Source: Rhodobacter sp. (GTDB lineage: Bacteria; Pseudomonadota; Alphaproteobacteria; Rhodobacterales; Rhodobacteraceae). From it: a stretch of 64,000 bases of DNA. This document shows, piece after piece, positions 36,302 to 45,154 of the stretch. The position numbers and the translations under genes are program-made. The stretch lies in assembly GCA_020250175.1 (NCBI GenBank), contig JADCEN010000033.1, positions 62,001 to 126,000 on the forward strand. Reading direction: 5' to 3'. Positions within the stretch are counted from its first letter, which is position 1. Every line of letters begins with the position of its first letter. A model generated the notes under the pieces. The model was not told where the DNA came from. It searched no databases and saw nothing but the letters and a program-made list of their open reading frames with translations.

Positions 36302-37180
36302 GGAAACGCCGCGCGTTTCCGCGCCCGGTGAGGGATGGTGCCCTGTAGACCGGCAGGGCCAGGAACAGCAGAAGGCCAGCGCCCGCCGGGGGCGGGTCGG
36401 GCGCTTCTCGGGGGCTTTGGCCCCCGGCTGGTCCTGGTCCCGGCGCAGGGCTGTGGCAGGGGCGATGGCCCCTGCCATGGCAGCGGTGAAAGTGCCTTCA
36501 CCTCTCCGGGCGGGAACAGGAAACGCAGCGCGTTTCCCCCGCCCGTGCGCGACGGTGCCCTGTAGACCGGCAGGTCCGGGAACAACGCAGGCCAGCGCCC
36601 GACCTGGCGGGCGAGAAGCGCCCGCCATGGGCGGGGCGGGCGCTGGCCGGAGGCTTTGGCCCCCGGCTGGCCAAGGGGCAGCGTGGCGCTGTGGCAGGGG
36701 CGATGGCCCCTGCCATGGAAGCGGTGAAAGTGCTTTCGCCACTCTGGTCGGGATCAGGAAACGCACTGCGTTTCCCCCGCCCGTGCGCGACGGTGCCCTG
36801 CAGACCGGCACGTACATGAGCAACGCAGGCCAGCGCCCGACCCGGCGGGCGAGAAGCGCCCGCCGGGGGCGGGTCGGGCGCTGGCCGGGGGCTTTGGCCC
36901 CCGACCGATCCTGATCCCAGCGCAGCGCTGTGGCAGGGGCGATGGCCCCTGCCAGAGAGACCGGGCATCCCGGAGAACGCTACTCAAAGCGGGAACAGGA
37001 AACGCTCGGCGTTTCCCTGCCGGGTCAGGGGCCACGGTCCTGCAAGGACCTGTCATGCAAGCGCAACGCAGGCAATCGCCCGCCGGGCCGGGCGCCAGCC
37101 GGGGGCTTTGGCCCCCGGCTGGACTGTGGCACGCGCCGCGCAGGGCCGGGGCGATGACCCCGGCCAGACCGCGGGGATGG
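36302..37180. repeat. Array of four ~215-240-bp palindrome-rich units downstream of nusB
   Basis: Four imperfect direct repeats start at 36302, 36519, 36757 and 36998. Each holds, in order: a hairpin GGAAACGC-NNN-GCGTTTCC, a conserved link (GGTGCCCTGTAGACCGGCA at 36337 and 36554; one mismatch at 36792), a long inverted repeat, GGCTTTGGCCCC (36413, 36652, 36890, 37104), and a closing hairpin GGCAGGGG-CGATGG-CCCCTGCC (36455, 36693, 36932). In unit 3 the long inverted repeat has a perfect 16-base stem (36828-36843 with 36871-36886). In unit 4 the closing hairpin becomes GGCCGGGG/CCCCGGCC (37144-37165), a paired change that keeps the stem. Unit 4 is otherwise diverged. Frames are open on both strands only because of base composition. 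Role unknown. Confidence 0.85.
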
Positions 37181-37704
37181 CGTGACAGCGTTTCCTTCGT
37201 TCCGGTCACCAACACCTGCCTCTTGCAGTTTTCAGCACGCCGCCAGAGCATGGGTGCCGTGGCAGGCCGGTTCGATCCTGTTGTCGGCAGGGTCGCGCAG
37301 ACAGGTGCCATAGCATTCGGGGTGGTCCTGCGGGCACCTGCCCGGTCCACCGGCATCGGCTTGCGCGCGGCTTTGGGCCGGTAGGGCTGCCATCCGGCCT
37401 ATAGTCGCGCGCAGGCTGACCCGTTTTCGCAGCTGCGATCACAGGAAACGGGCGCACCACACCAACCTGATGCCAGCCCGGCCATGGGCGGCCAGACTCG
37501 CGGAACCCTGTCCGATGGTCCAGAACCGCCCCAAGGGCACTGCGGCACGCAAAGCAGCGCGGGACTTCCTTCGCACCGGTCCGGCACTGCGACAGAACAG
37601 CGGCTGACCCCTGTCTGGAACAGGCTGCGACACCGTGGGTTCGGCTTTTCTCTGGCAAGTGGCATCGCAAGGTCTATGTTGAGCAAAAAGGGAGGACCTG
37701 TGCC
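37181..37704. other. Noncoding stretch between the repeat array and a small membrane gene
   Basis: About 520 bases. Open frames exist on both strands, but none has a start site, codon pattern or product that looks real. I see no tRNA, riboswitch or clear terminator. The last 25 bases hold the ribosome-binding site (GGGAGGACC) of the following gene. Confidence 0.5.
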
Positions 37705-38022
37705 ATGCCGAAACTCATCCGCCTTTACATTGTCAACGTCCTGATCGGCTTTGCGCTGGCTTTGGCCTTCGTGACGGGCCTTGTCTGGCTGGATGTCGCC
37801 AATCTGCGCCACCTGATCATGGAGACCTCCGGCGGGCCGCTGGCCTTTGTGCTGCTGGTTCTGTCGAACGGTGTTGTCTTTGCCGGGGTGCAGTTCGGCA
37901 TTGCCGTGATGCGTCTGGCCGAAGATGACGGCGGGTCAGCAGGCGGGCGCGGTCAGCCGATGGCTGCGCGCATCCCCGTGCGGATCAAAGCTGTGGCGCG
38001 CCCGCAGCGCCAGCGCCGCTGA
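37705..38022 (+). CDS. Small two-helix membrane protein, unknown function
   Basis: A 105-residue protein with two hydrophobic helices (about residues 5-30, LYIVNVLIGFALALAFVTGL, and about 45-70, PLAFVLLVLSNGVVFAGV). A basic C-terminal tail (about 76-105, ending RIKAVARPQRQRR) is probably cytoplasmic. A good ribosome-binding site, GGGAGGACC, lies upstream of the ATG. The linker LDVANLRHLIMETSGG looks conserved in type, but I cannot name a family. It is flanked by noncoding DNA and is probably monocistronic. Confidence 0.75.
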   Translation: MPKLIRLYIVNVLIGFALALAFVTGLVWLDVANLRHLIMETSGGPLAFVLLVLSNGVVFAGVQFGIAVMRLAEDDGGSAGGRGQPMAARIPVRIKAVARPQRQRR

Positions 38023-38291
38023 TATCCCCGATCAGGATGGGCATCAGGCCGCAGTTGCGGCAGCTTTGCCGAGGCGTTCGGGTGGCGGGAACCGCGGCAG
38101 CCGTGGAGACGTGAATTTCCCGAGAGCCTGGTTGACCAGGTGGGCGCCAGATACCAGGACCAGGATCCTGACAGAGCCAGCTCCCTCGGAAGTGCTTATC
38201 GGCCACTGGAAAAGAGCCTCGCACGAGAGGGGCAGAACCCGCCGCCTTCAGACATAGGCTGGTGCCGGGGCTTGTGCAAGGCTTGCGCCAC

Positions 38292-38306
38292 GTTCCCTTT
38301 CCGTTC
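38292..38306 (+). promoter_or_regulatory. SOS (LexA) box upstream of mmcB
   Basis: GTTC-CCTTTCC-GTTC, a perfect match to the alphaproteobacterial LexA direct-repeat box GTTC-N7-GTTC. It lies 12 bases before the mmcB ATG and should make the gene DNA-damage inducible. Confidence 0.85.
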
Positions 38307-38317
38307 ATATCTGTCCC

Positions 38318-38794
38318 ATGACCCTGCCCGCCCCCCAGGACATGCGCCGCCCGATGCCCGGCCAGCTTCTGGCACGCGGGGTCAGCCGCCATCTGCTGGG
38401 CCATGATTTCGTGACGCTGGAAGAGGTGGTGCCAGCGCCGGGGCTGCGGGTTGATGTGATGGGCCTGGGTCCCAGGGGCGAAATCTGGGTTGTGGAATGC
38501 AAGTCGGGCCGTGCCGATTTCATGACCGACCGCAAATGGCAGGGCTATCTTGACTGGTGCGACCGGTTCTTCTGGGCGGTGGATGCCGGTTTTCCCACCG
38601 ATCTGCTGCCGCAGGGCACCGGGCTTATACTGGCCGATGGCTATGGGGCCGAAATCCTGCGCATGGGGCCGGAAATGCCGCTGGCGGCGGCGCGGCGCAA
38701 GGCGATGGTGCAGAAATTCGCCCGCCAGGCTGCCCTGCGCCTGCAGGCGCTGCGCGACCCCGGTCTGTCGGGCCTTGCGCCTCGGGGCCTTTAG
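38318..38794 (+). CDS. mmcB: MmcB family DNA repair protein
   Basis: A 158-residue protein of the MmcB family, a predicted nuclease-like protein. In Caulobacter it is needed for resistance to mitomycin C and is SOS-induced. The conserved core is RVDVMGLGPRGEIWVVECKS followed by GRADFMTDRKWQGYLDWCDRFFWAVDAGFP. The D...E-x-K arrangement (D in RVDVM, ECK) matches a PD-(D/E)xK nuclease fold. A LexA box sits 12 bases before the ATG, independent support for this identity. The stop is followed by 200 noncoding bases. Confidence 0.92.
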   Translation: MTLPAPQDMRRPMPGQLLARGVSRHLLGHDFVTLEEVVPAPGLRVDVMGLGPRGEIWVVECKSGRADFMTDRKWQGYLDWCDRFFWAVDAGFPTDLLPQGTGLILADGYGAEILRMGPEMPLAAARRKAMVQKFARQAALRLQALRDPGLSGLAPRGL

Positions 38795-38994
38795 CCGACA
38801 GTGCCCGCCTGACCTTCCCCTTGACGGCACGCCTGCGAAAGGCGGCCCCGGGATCAATCCTGCTTTGTCCCTGAAAGAACAGCTATCGCCTGGCGGTGCG
38901 ATCCGCCAAATCGGCAGGCCGTGCGGGGTGACCGCTTTTCCTGACAGCGATTCGACGTTACGCAGGGACCGCCAGCAAAAGCAAAGGAACCTTC

Positions 38995-39345
38995 ATGTCC
39001 ACAATCACCCGACTCAAGCCCGGCCCGCGCATGTCCGAAGCGGTGGTCCATAACGGCATCGTCTATCTGGCCGGTCAGGTCGGCAGCCCCGGCGACAGCG
39101 TGCCGCAGCAGACACGCGCCATTCTGGCGGAAATCGATGCCCTGCTGGCCCTGGCGGGCAGTGACAAGACCCGCATCCTGAAGGCGCAGATCTGGCTTGC
39201 GGATATTGCCGACTTTGCCGAAATGAACGCGGTGTGGGATGCCTGGGTGCCGCAGGGCCATACCCCGGCCCGCGCCACCGGCGAGGCGAAACTGGCAACA
39301 CCGGACTACAAGGTGGAAATCATCGTCACTGCCGCCGTGGCCTGA
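38995..39345 (+). CDS. RidA family protein
   Basis: A 116-residue member of the RidA/YjgF/UK114 family. Members of the RidA branch hydrolyse reactive enamines/imines from PLP enzymes. The start has LKPGPRMSEAVVHNGIVYLAGQ, and the end has PDYKVEIIVTAAVA. The arginine that binds the substrate carboxylate in true RidA (R105, in a CVA-like context) is not obvious here: the corresponding region reads GHTPARATGEAKLATPDYKVEI. This may therefore be one of the Rid subfamilies without deaminase activity. It is followed by a strong hairpin at 39354-39376. Confidence 0.88.
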   Translation: MSTITRLKPGPRMSEAVVHNGIVYLAGQVGSPGDSVPQQTRAILAEIDALLALAGSDKTRILKAQIWLADIADFAEMNAVWDAWVPQGHTPARATGEAKLATPDYKVEIIVTAAVA

Positions 39346-39353
39346 GCCGCAGA

Positions 39354-39407
39354 GCGGGGGGTTTTCCACCCCCCGCACCCCCCGGAGGATATTTGCGAAC
39401 AGATAAT
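39354..39407 (+). terminator. Hairpin terminator plus conserved extragenic tail after ridA
   Basis: A perfect 8-base stem (GCGGGGGG at 39354-39361, CCCCCCGC at 39369-39376) is followed by CACCCCCCGGA and the tail GGATATTTGCGAACAGATAA (39387-39406). The tail repeats that found after infC. The site lies between the convergent ridA and pgi genes and may serve both. Confidence 0.7.
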
Positions 39408-39408
39408 C

Positions 39409-41007
39409 TCAGGCGGTCAGCCAGGCGACCAGAGCGCGCGTGGACCCATCCTTGCCATCAGCGCTGTCGCGCCCTTCCAGGATCGGCTGCAGCGCCAGGG
39501 CCAGCTCCTTGCCCAGTTCCACCCCCCATTGGTCAAAGCTGTTGATGCCCAGGATCACCCCTTCGACAAAGACCCGGTGTTCATACAGCGCGATGATCCG
39601 GCCCAGCGTGAAGGGATCAAGCCGGGCATAGGCCAGCGTGGTTGACGGGCGGTTGCCCGGAAAGACGCGGTGGCGCGCCTGCCGGTCCAGTTCGGCCCCT
39701 GCAAGCCCCTTGCGCGCCAGCATCGCCCGCGCCTCGTCCAGGCTGCGGCCGCGCAGCAAGGCTTCGGACTGGGCCAGGCAATTGGCGACCAGCAGCAGGT
39801 GCTGATGTGCCAGATCCGGCTCGTGCCCCGTCTTCGCCAGCAGGAATTCGCAGGGAATCACGCGGGTGCCCTGATGGATCATCTGATAGAAGGCGTGCTG
39901 GCCGTTCGTGCCCGGCTCTCCCCAAACCACGGGGCCGGAATTGACCGGCAGGTCGCCGCCGTCCATGCTCACGCGCTTGCCGTTGCTTTCCATCTCCAGC
40001 TGCTGCAGATAGGCGGGCAGCCGGCTGAGGCGCTGGTCATAGGGCAGCACCGCCCGTGTGGCATGGCCGCAGCCCTGATTGTGCCAGATGCCGACCAGCG
40101 CCAGCAGCACCGGCAGATTCTGCGCAAAGGGCGCGTCGCGAAAGTGCCGGTCCATCGCAGCCCCGCCCGCAAGGAAGCGGTCGAAGTTTTCCGGCCCCAC
40201 CGCCAGCATCAGCGGCAGCCCAATCGGCCCCCAAAGCGAATAGCGCCCGCCGACCCAATCCTCAAACCCGAATACGCGGGCCGCGTCGATGCCGAAGGCC
40301 GCCGTCCGGTCTGCCGCTGTCGAGACGGCCGCGAACTGCGCCGCCGGATCGGCAACGCGCCGCGCCATCCAGGCCTTGGCGGTTTGCGCATTGGTCATGG
40401 TCTCGATCGTGGTGAAGGTCTTGGAGGCCACGATCACCAGGGTTGTTTCCGGGTTCAGCCGCGCCAGCACGTCATGCACATGCGCGCCGTCGATGTTCGA
40501 GACGAAATGACAGCGCGGCCCGTCGGCAAAGGGGGCCAGCGCCAGCACCGCCATCGCCGGGCCAAGGTCTGATCCGCCGATGCCGATATTGACCACATCG
40601 GTGATCGCCCCGCCCTGGCCCTGAAAGCGGCCGTCGCGCAGATCACGCGCAAAGGCCTGCATCCGCGCATGGGTGGCGCGGACGGGACCCATCACATCGG
40701 CCCCGTCCAGGATCACCGGATCGGCCAGATTGCGCAGCGCGGTATGCAGCACCGCGCGGCCTTCGGTTTCGTTGATCCGCGCGCCAGCAAACATCGCGTC
40801 GCGCCTGGCGGCAACATCGGCGTCTGACGCGATTTCCAGAAGCAGATCAAGCGTTTCGTGGTCGATGTTCGTCTTGGAATAGTCAAACAGCATATCGTCC
40901 AGACGCGCCGAAAACTCTGCCGCCCGCCCGACGTCGAACAGATCAAGGATGCGGCGGCCCTGTACGGCTGCGGCCTTGTCCGTCAGGCGTTTCCACTGCG
41001 ATTTCAT
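39409..41007 (-). CDS. pgi: Glucose-6-phosphate isomerase
   Basis: Interconverts glucose 6-phosphate and fructose 6-phosphate. The 532-residue protein has the phosphate-binding segment [34 protein letters not shown], the catalytic-base region [20 protein letters not shown] and the conserved [16 protein letters not shown]. It is the third gene of the operon zwf-pgl-pgi, 3 bases after pgl. The cluster serves the Entner-Doudoroff/pentose phosphate entry; edd and eda are not in the window. Confidence 0.97.
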   Translation of the reverse strand: MKSQWKRLTDKAAAVQGRRILDLFDVGRAAEFSARLDDMLFDYSKTNIDHETLDLLLEIASDADVAARRDAMFAGARINETEGRAVLHTALRNLADPVILDGADVMGPVRATHARMQAFARDLRDGRFQGQGGAITDVVNIGIGGSDLGPAMAVLALAPFADGPRCHFVSNIDGAHVHDVLARLNPETTLVIVASKTFTTIETMTNAQTAKAWMARRVADPAAQFAAVSTAADRTAAFGIDAARVFGFEDWVGGRYSLWGPIGLPLMLAVGPENFDRFLAGGAAMDRHFRDAPFAQNLPVLLALVGIWHNQGCGHATRAVLPYDQRLSRLPAYLQQLEMESNGKRVSMDGGDLPVNSGPVVWGEPGTNGQHAFYQMIHQGTRVIPCEFLLAKTGHEPDLAHQHLLLVANCLAQSEALLRGRSLDEARAMLARKGLAGAELDRQARHRVFPGNRPSTTLAYARLDPFTLGRIIALYEHRVFVEGVILGINSFDQWGVELGKELALALQPILEGRDSADGKDGSTRALVAWLTA

Positions 41008-41010
41008 CTG

Positions 41011-41682
41011 TCACTCCGCCCAATGAACCGTTGCATGTGCCAGCACCGCCCGGACCGGTGCCTGGGCCGGGGTCAGCCCCTGTGCCCGGTCGAGTGCCGC
41101 GCGCTTTTCCGGCCCTGTGATCAGGATATGGGTCGTCATCGCCCCTTTCAGCACCGGCGCTGTCAGCGTGATGCGCGGCTCTGCGGCGGCACCGGCGCGC
41201 AGCGCCATCAGGATCGGGGCCTGATCCGACAGCGCCTCGGCCAGACGGTCGGCACCCGCAAACAGTGAGGCCGTGTGCATGTCGGCCCCCATCCCCAGCA
41301 GCAGGACCGAAATCGGGAGATGCGGTGCGATGCCCGCCGCAAGCGCGTCCAGACGGTCTTCGGGCCGGTCCGCTTCAGCATAAAGCGGCACAAGCCGGGC
41401 CGCGGCAGCACGCCCCACCAGAAGGCGTTCGCGCAGAAGGCGCGTGTTTGATCGCGGGCTGTCGCCGGGAACCCAGCGTTCATCGTTCGGAAAGACGGCG
41501 ACATTGGCCCAGTCCAGATCGACGCCCGACAATATGTCAAAGACCGGCCCCGGCGTGGTGCCACCGGGCACGCACAGGCTGGCGTGCCTGTCGCGCCGCA
41601 GAAAACCGCCCAGATCGCCCGTGATGGCATTGGCCAGCGACAGCATCAACAGGTCACGATCCGGATATTCGATGAATTTCAT
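41011..41682 (-). CDS. pgl: 6-phosphogluconolactonase
   Basis: Hydrolyses 6-phosphogluconolactone to 6-phosphogluconate. The 223-residue protein belongs to the SugarP-isomerase/NagB-like family, with LCVPGGTTPGPVFDILS and the substrate loop VAVFPNDERWVPGDSPRSN, and VLLLGMGADMHTASLF. Its ATG overlaps the zwf stop by 4 bases (41679-41682). Order and overlap tie it to zwf and pgi as one operon. Confidence 0.96.
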   Translation of the reverse strand: MKFIEYPDRDLLMLSLANAITGDLGGFLRRDRHASLCVPGGTTPGPVFDILSGVDLDWANVAVFPNDERWVPGDSPRSNTRLLRERLLVGRAAAARLVPLYAEADRPEDRLDALAAGIAPHLPISVLLLGMGADMHTASLFAGADRLAEALSDQAPILMALRAGAAAEPRITLTAPVLKGAMTTHILITGPEKRAALDRAQGLTPAQAPVRAVLAHATVHWAE

Positions 41683-43133
41683 TCCTTGATCTCGCGCCAG
41701 CGCCGCCCGTCGCGGTGCAAAAGCATCAAGGCGTCTTCGGGGCCGGATGTGCCGGGATCATAGGGTTTGGGGCGGCGGCCCGCAGCCTCCCATCCGGCGA
41801 TGATCGGGTCGGTCCAGGCCCAGGCCGCCTCTACCTCATCCCCGCGCATGAACAGGGTCTGGTTGCCGCGGATCACATCCATGATCAGCCGCTCATAGGC
41901 ATCGGGAATATCGGCCCCCTCGGCCCCCAGCGCCTCGGCAAAGGACATGTCCAGCGGCACCTGGACCAGACGCATGCCGCCGGGCCCCGGTTCCTTGATC
42001 ATGACCATCAGGTTCATGCCCTCGTTCGGCTGCAGCCGGATCACCAGCACATTCTCGCGCCAGCCGGGGGCATCATCAAAGATCGAATGCGGCGGCTCGC
42101 GGAAGGTGATGGCAATCTCGCTGGCGCGCGCGCGCAGCTTCTTGCCGGTACGCAGGTAAAAGGGTGTGCCCTTCCAGCGCCAGTTGGAAATGCCCACCTT
42201 CAGCGCAACATAGCTTTCGGTCAGCGAGTCCGGATTTTCGGCATCGGTCAGATAATCGGGTTGCCCGTTTGCGGCACTGTATTGTCCCCGCACGATCTGG
42301 TCCTGGGCCACCGGATCCAGCGCGCGGATCACCTTCAGCTTTTCGTCCCGCACCGCGTTGGGGTCGAAATGATAGGGCGGCTCCATCGCGATCAGGCACA
42401 GAAGCTGCATCATGTGGTTCTGCACCATGTCGCGCATCGCACCGGATTTGTCATAATAGCTGCCGCGCCCGCCCACGCCCACGGTTTCGGCCACCGTGAT
42501 CTGCACATGGTCGATGTGCTGGGCGTTCCACAGCGGTTCGAACAGGATATTGGCAAAGCGCACCGCCATCAGGTTCTGTACCGTTTCCTTGCCCAGGTAA
42601 TGGTCGATGCGGTAAATCTGGCGTTCGGCAAAATGCGCGGCCAGCGTGGCGTTCAGCGCCCTGGCCGATGCCAGATCGCGCCCGAAGGGCTTTTCCACCA
42701 CGATGCGGCTGTCGTCATTGGCAATGCCATGCTGGTGCAGGCGTTCCGCAAGGTCGCCGAACAGCGAAGGTGCGACCGAGAAGTAGAAGGCACCGATCAT
42801 GCCCGGGCGCATTTCTGCCTTGAGCTGCGCCCAGCCGCCGGTTCCCGTGGCGTCAATCGGGACATAGCCGATGCGCCCGAGAAACCCGTCGATCCTTGCG
42901 GCGTCGCGCTTGTCGGGGCTGACAAATTCCTCGATGGCGGACCGGACCTGCGCCCGGAACTCGGCCGGTGTCATGGCAGAGCGGGCGGCACCGATGATCC
43001 GGCTGTCGACCGGCACCTGGCCTGCCCAGAACCGGCGGTACAGGCCGGGGAAAATCTTGCGCCGGGCAAGGTCGCCCGTGGCCCCGAAGATGACAAGGTC
43101 GAAGGTATCGACCGGGATGACGCGCGATACCAT
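41679..43133 (-). CDS. zwf: Glucose-6-phosphate 1-dehydrogenase
   Basis: Oxidises glucose 6-phosphate to the lactone with NADP+ or NAD+. The 484-residue protein has the dinucleotide motif VIFGATGDLARRKI near the start, the substrate loop RIDHYLGKETVQNLM with the catalytic histidine region, and EKPFGRDLASARALN. I used ATG 43133 (MVSRVIPVDTFDLVIFG), because the open frame to 43277 adds 48 arginine/proline-rich residues with no family resemblance. It is the first gene of zwf-pgl-pgi. Coenzyme preference cannot be read from the sequence here. Confidence 0.97.
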   Translation of the reverse strand: MVSRVIPVDTFDLVIFGATGDLARRKIFPGLYRRFWAGQVPVDSRIIGAARSAMTPAEFRAQVRSAIEEFVSPDKRDAARIDGFLGRIGYVPIDATGTGGWAQLKAEMRPGMIGAFYFSVAPSLFGDLAERLHQHGIANDDSRIVVEKPFGRDLASARALNATLAAHFAERQIYRIDHYLGKETVQNLMAVRFANILFEPLWNAQHIDHVQITVAETVGVGGRGSYYDKSGAMRDMVQNHMMQLLCLIAMEPPYHFDPNAVRDEKLKVIRALDPVAQDQIVRGQYSAANGQPDYLTDAENPDSLTESYVALKVGISNWRWKGTPFYLRTGKKLRARASEIAITFREPPHSIFDDAPGWRENVLVIRLQPNEGMNLMVMIKEPGPGGMRLVQVPLDMSFAEALGAEGADIPDAYERLIMDVIRGNQTLFMRGDEVEAAWAWTDPIIAGWEAAGRRPKPYDPGTSGPEDALMLLHRDGRRWREIKE

Positions 43134-43255
43134 GTGATCTCCACCGGATGGGTGCCCTGACCGGGCTGATAGCGCTGACGCGGGGGGTCTAGCGGCAGGG
43201 CGGACAGAAGTCCAGCGTCGCCGGGGCAGGGAACAGGGCCGATCAGGCTGGCCCG

Positions 43256-43963
43256 TCAGCGCTCGTCCAGCGGGCACCAGTCGGCATGGGTCAGGCCCGG
43301 CTCTGCCGCAAGCAGGGCGACTGCACTCAGCAGGGCCTGTTCCGCGCCCCTGTCGCCTTCGGCCAGCGCCACAAGTTCGATGCCCGTTCCATCCGGCGCG
43401 GCATGGCTGTCAAGCGCATTCAGCCGCAGGCCACCCTGCGCAAGGGTGCGGATCAGCAGCGCGCGCAAATCGCCTTCCCGGTCTGGGCGGCAGACCAGCG
43501 CAACGCGGTACCGTCGCGGCGACGGGCCGGGCAGCACGGAACCGTCAACCCAGTTGACCAGCGGCCGCAGGACCAGGTTGATGACGATGACGACGGCCGT
43601 CAGCAGCGCCGCCAGTGGCAGGGCCCCCGCGCCGGTCAACATGCCCACTGCCGCCGAACACCACAGCGTCGCTGCCGTGTTCAGCCCGTGCACGGTGAAC
43701 CCGTCGCGAAAGATCAGCCCGGCCCCCAGAAAACCGATGCCCGAGACGATCTGGGCCGCGACCCGCGTCGGGCTGCTGTCGGCGGGGTACAGGGCCGAGA
43801 AGATCACGAAGCTGGCGGCCCCCAGCGCCACAAGCGCATTGGTCCGCACACCCGCCATGCGGTTGCGGGCCTGCCGCTCGGTCCCGATGACGGCCCCGCA
43901 CAGCGTGGCAAAGCCCATCTGCAGGGCAGCGGCGTCCAGGGTTGTGGCAAGGTCAGCGTTCAT
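43256..43963 (-). CDS. MgtC/SapB family membrane protein
   Basis: A 235-residue protein. The N-terminal MgtC domain (about residues 10-145) has several hydrophobic helices and the signature GAVIGTERQARNRMAGVRTNALVALGAA, then GIGFLGAGLIFRDG and VHGLNTAATLWCSAAVGML. The C-terminal part (about 155-235) is a soluble domain of ACT-like type (RVALVCRPDREGDLRALLIRT). MgtC relatives are tied to magnesium limitation and membrane potential, but the direct role is not settled. It stands alone. The ATG at 43963 gives MNADLATTLDAAAL. Confidence 0.9.
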   Translation of the reverse strand: MNADLATTLDAAALQMGFATLCGAVIGTERQARNRMAGVRTNALVALGAASFVIFSALYPADSSPTRVAAQIVSGIGFLGAGLIFRDGFTVHGLNTAATLWCSAAVGMLTGAGALPLAALLTAVVIVINLVLRPLVNWVDGSVLPGPSPRRYRVALVCRPDREGDLRALLIRTLAQGGLRLNALDSHAAPDGTGIELVALAEGDRGAEQALLSAVALLAAEPGLTHADWCPLDER

Positions 43964-44160
43964 AGGTCTTGGCCCAACGGTTACTGCTGTGATCGGACAG
44001 GCTGCAGGCAAGCCGAACAAAAGCAAGGATGATCTTGCCGGGCAGGTATCGCCGCAGTCTTGCAAGAGTCAAACGGTTGGCGCAGGATCGGCCCTTGCGG
44101 CCACGCGCGCCGAAGAGACGGCGGGCATGACCAAGGCTATATGGACAGGGCCACCCTCCC

Positions 44161-45138
44161 ATGCTGGCGCTTGGCGGTTGGTCTATGGGAATTGGTCAGA
44201 CTGTGACAATGCTGTGGGGGCAGGTCCGTTGCGCGTGTTGTACCGCCCGGCACGTGATCGCCTGCTGTATCATTTGTCTGGCGCTATCGGCCTGCAACCG
44301 GCTCGGGTTTGTTATTGATGCAGTCCGTGATCCGGCAGCGCGCGAAGTTGTGGTCACAAACGACGGAACTTACAGCCTTTATTCAATAACCACAGGGCCG
44401 CCCACCCACGCAGGACCTGACAGGGTGTTGTATTTCATCGGGGGGTCAGGTTGCGCCTCACTTTCGGTCTATCTGACCTATTACTTTCGCGGCTTTCCGG
44501 GTGGATACAAGGTTTACGCCCTCGAAAAGGAAGGCGTATCGCCTGGCGGGTTCGGATTCGGCTGTTCTGCGGAATTCTGGAACAGCTATACCCTTGACCG
44601 GATGACAGAACGTAATCTTGAGATGCTGCAGATTGTCATGGACAGACATGGTGCAGCGCTTGCGGGGATTATTGGCACATCTGAAGGCGGGCCGATTGCA
44701 ATCAAGCTGGCGGCCAGCCAGCCGGACATCCCGCGCCTTGCCGTGATCGCTGCCGGCGGCATGACGATGCGCGAAGCGCTGACCATCCTTGCCCGCAGGC
44801 GCAATCAGGAAAGCGACCTGAACACCCTGCTGACACAAATCGATCAGGACCCTCTGGCAACGGATCGGTTCGTTCTTGGAATGACGCATGCCTATTGGAC
44901 GTCCGTTCTGGACGACGACCCAACCCCGGATCTGAAAGCGCTGCGGGGGCCGGTTATTGTCGTGATCGGCGCGCAGGATCAGAATGTGCCCGTCGACTCC
45001 GCCCGGAAAGCCGCCGCCGTTCTCAGGCACGGCAAGCTGTGGGAGGTGGAGGGAGCGGACCACCTATTCGACAGCCCGACGGGAAACCGCCGGGCCGAGG
45101 TTATGCAGGCCGTCGGAGAGTTCTTCAATGCGGAGTAA
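44161..45138 (+). CDS. Predicted lipoprotein alpha/beta hydrolase
   Basis: A protein of up to 325 residues with an unusual cysteine-rich signal sequence. The hydrophobic stretch HVIACCIICLALSAC ends in a lipobox (LSAC), predicting lipidation and anchoring on the outside of the inner membrane or in the outer membrane. The mature part has an alpha/beta hydrolase triad pattern: GTSEGG with the nucleophile serine, VVIGAQDQNVP with the acid, and GADHLFDS with the histidine. The start is uncertain: ATG 44161, 44185 and 44209 are all in frame; 44209 gives the most normal signal peptide. No substrate can be named. It stands alone, divergent from mgtC. Confidence 0.75.
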   Translation: MLALGGWSMGIGQTVTMLWGQVRCACCTARHVIACCIICLALSACNRLGFVIDAVRDPAAREVVVTNDGTYSLYSITTGPPTHAGPDRVLYFIGGSGCASLSVYLTYYFRGFPGGYKVYALEKEGVSPGGFGFGCSAEFWNSYTLDRMTERNLEMLQIVMDRHGAALAGIIGTSEGGPIAIKLAASQPDIPRLAVIAAGGMTMREALTILARRRNQESDLNTLLTQIDQDPLATDRFVLGMTHAYWTSVLDDDPTPDLKALRGPVIVVIGAQDQNVPVDSARKAAAVLRHGKLWEVEGADHLFDSPTGNRRAEVMQAVGEFFNAE

Positions 45139-45154
45139 CGTCAGGACACGCCCC

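Noticed and set aside
35501..36823. A 440-codon minus frame and several plus frames through the palindromic array with repeated peptides such as MAGAIAPATA.
   Set aside because: The peptide repeats come from the DNA repeats; the frames are open in both directions and lack start signals, so the array is treated as noncoding.
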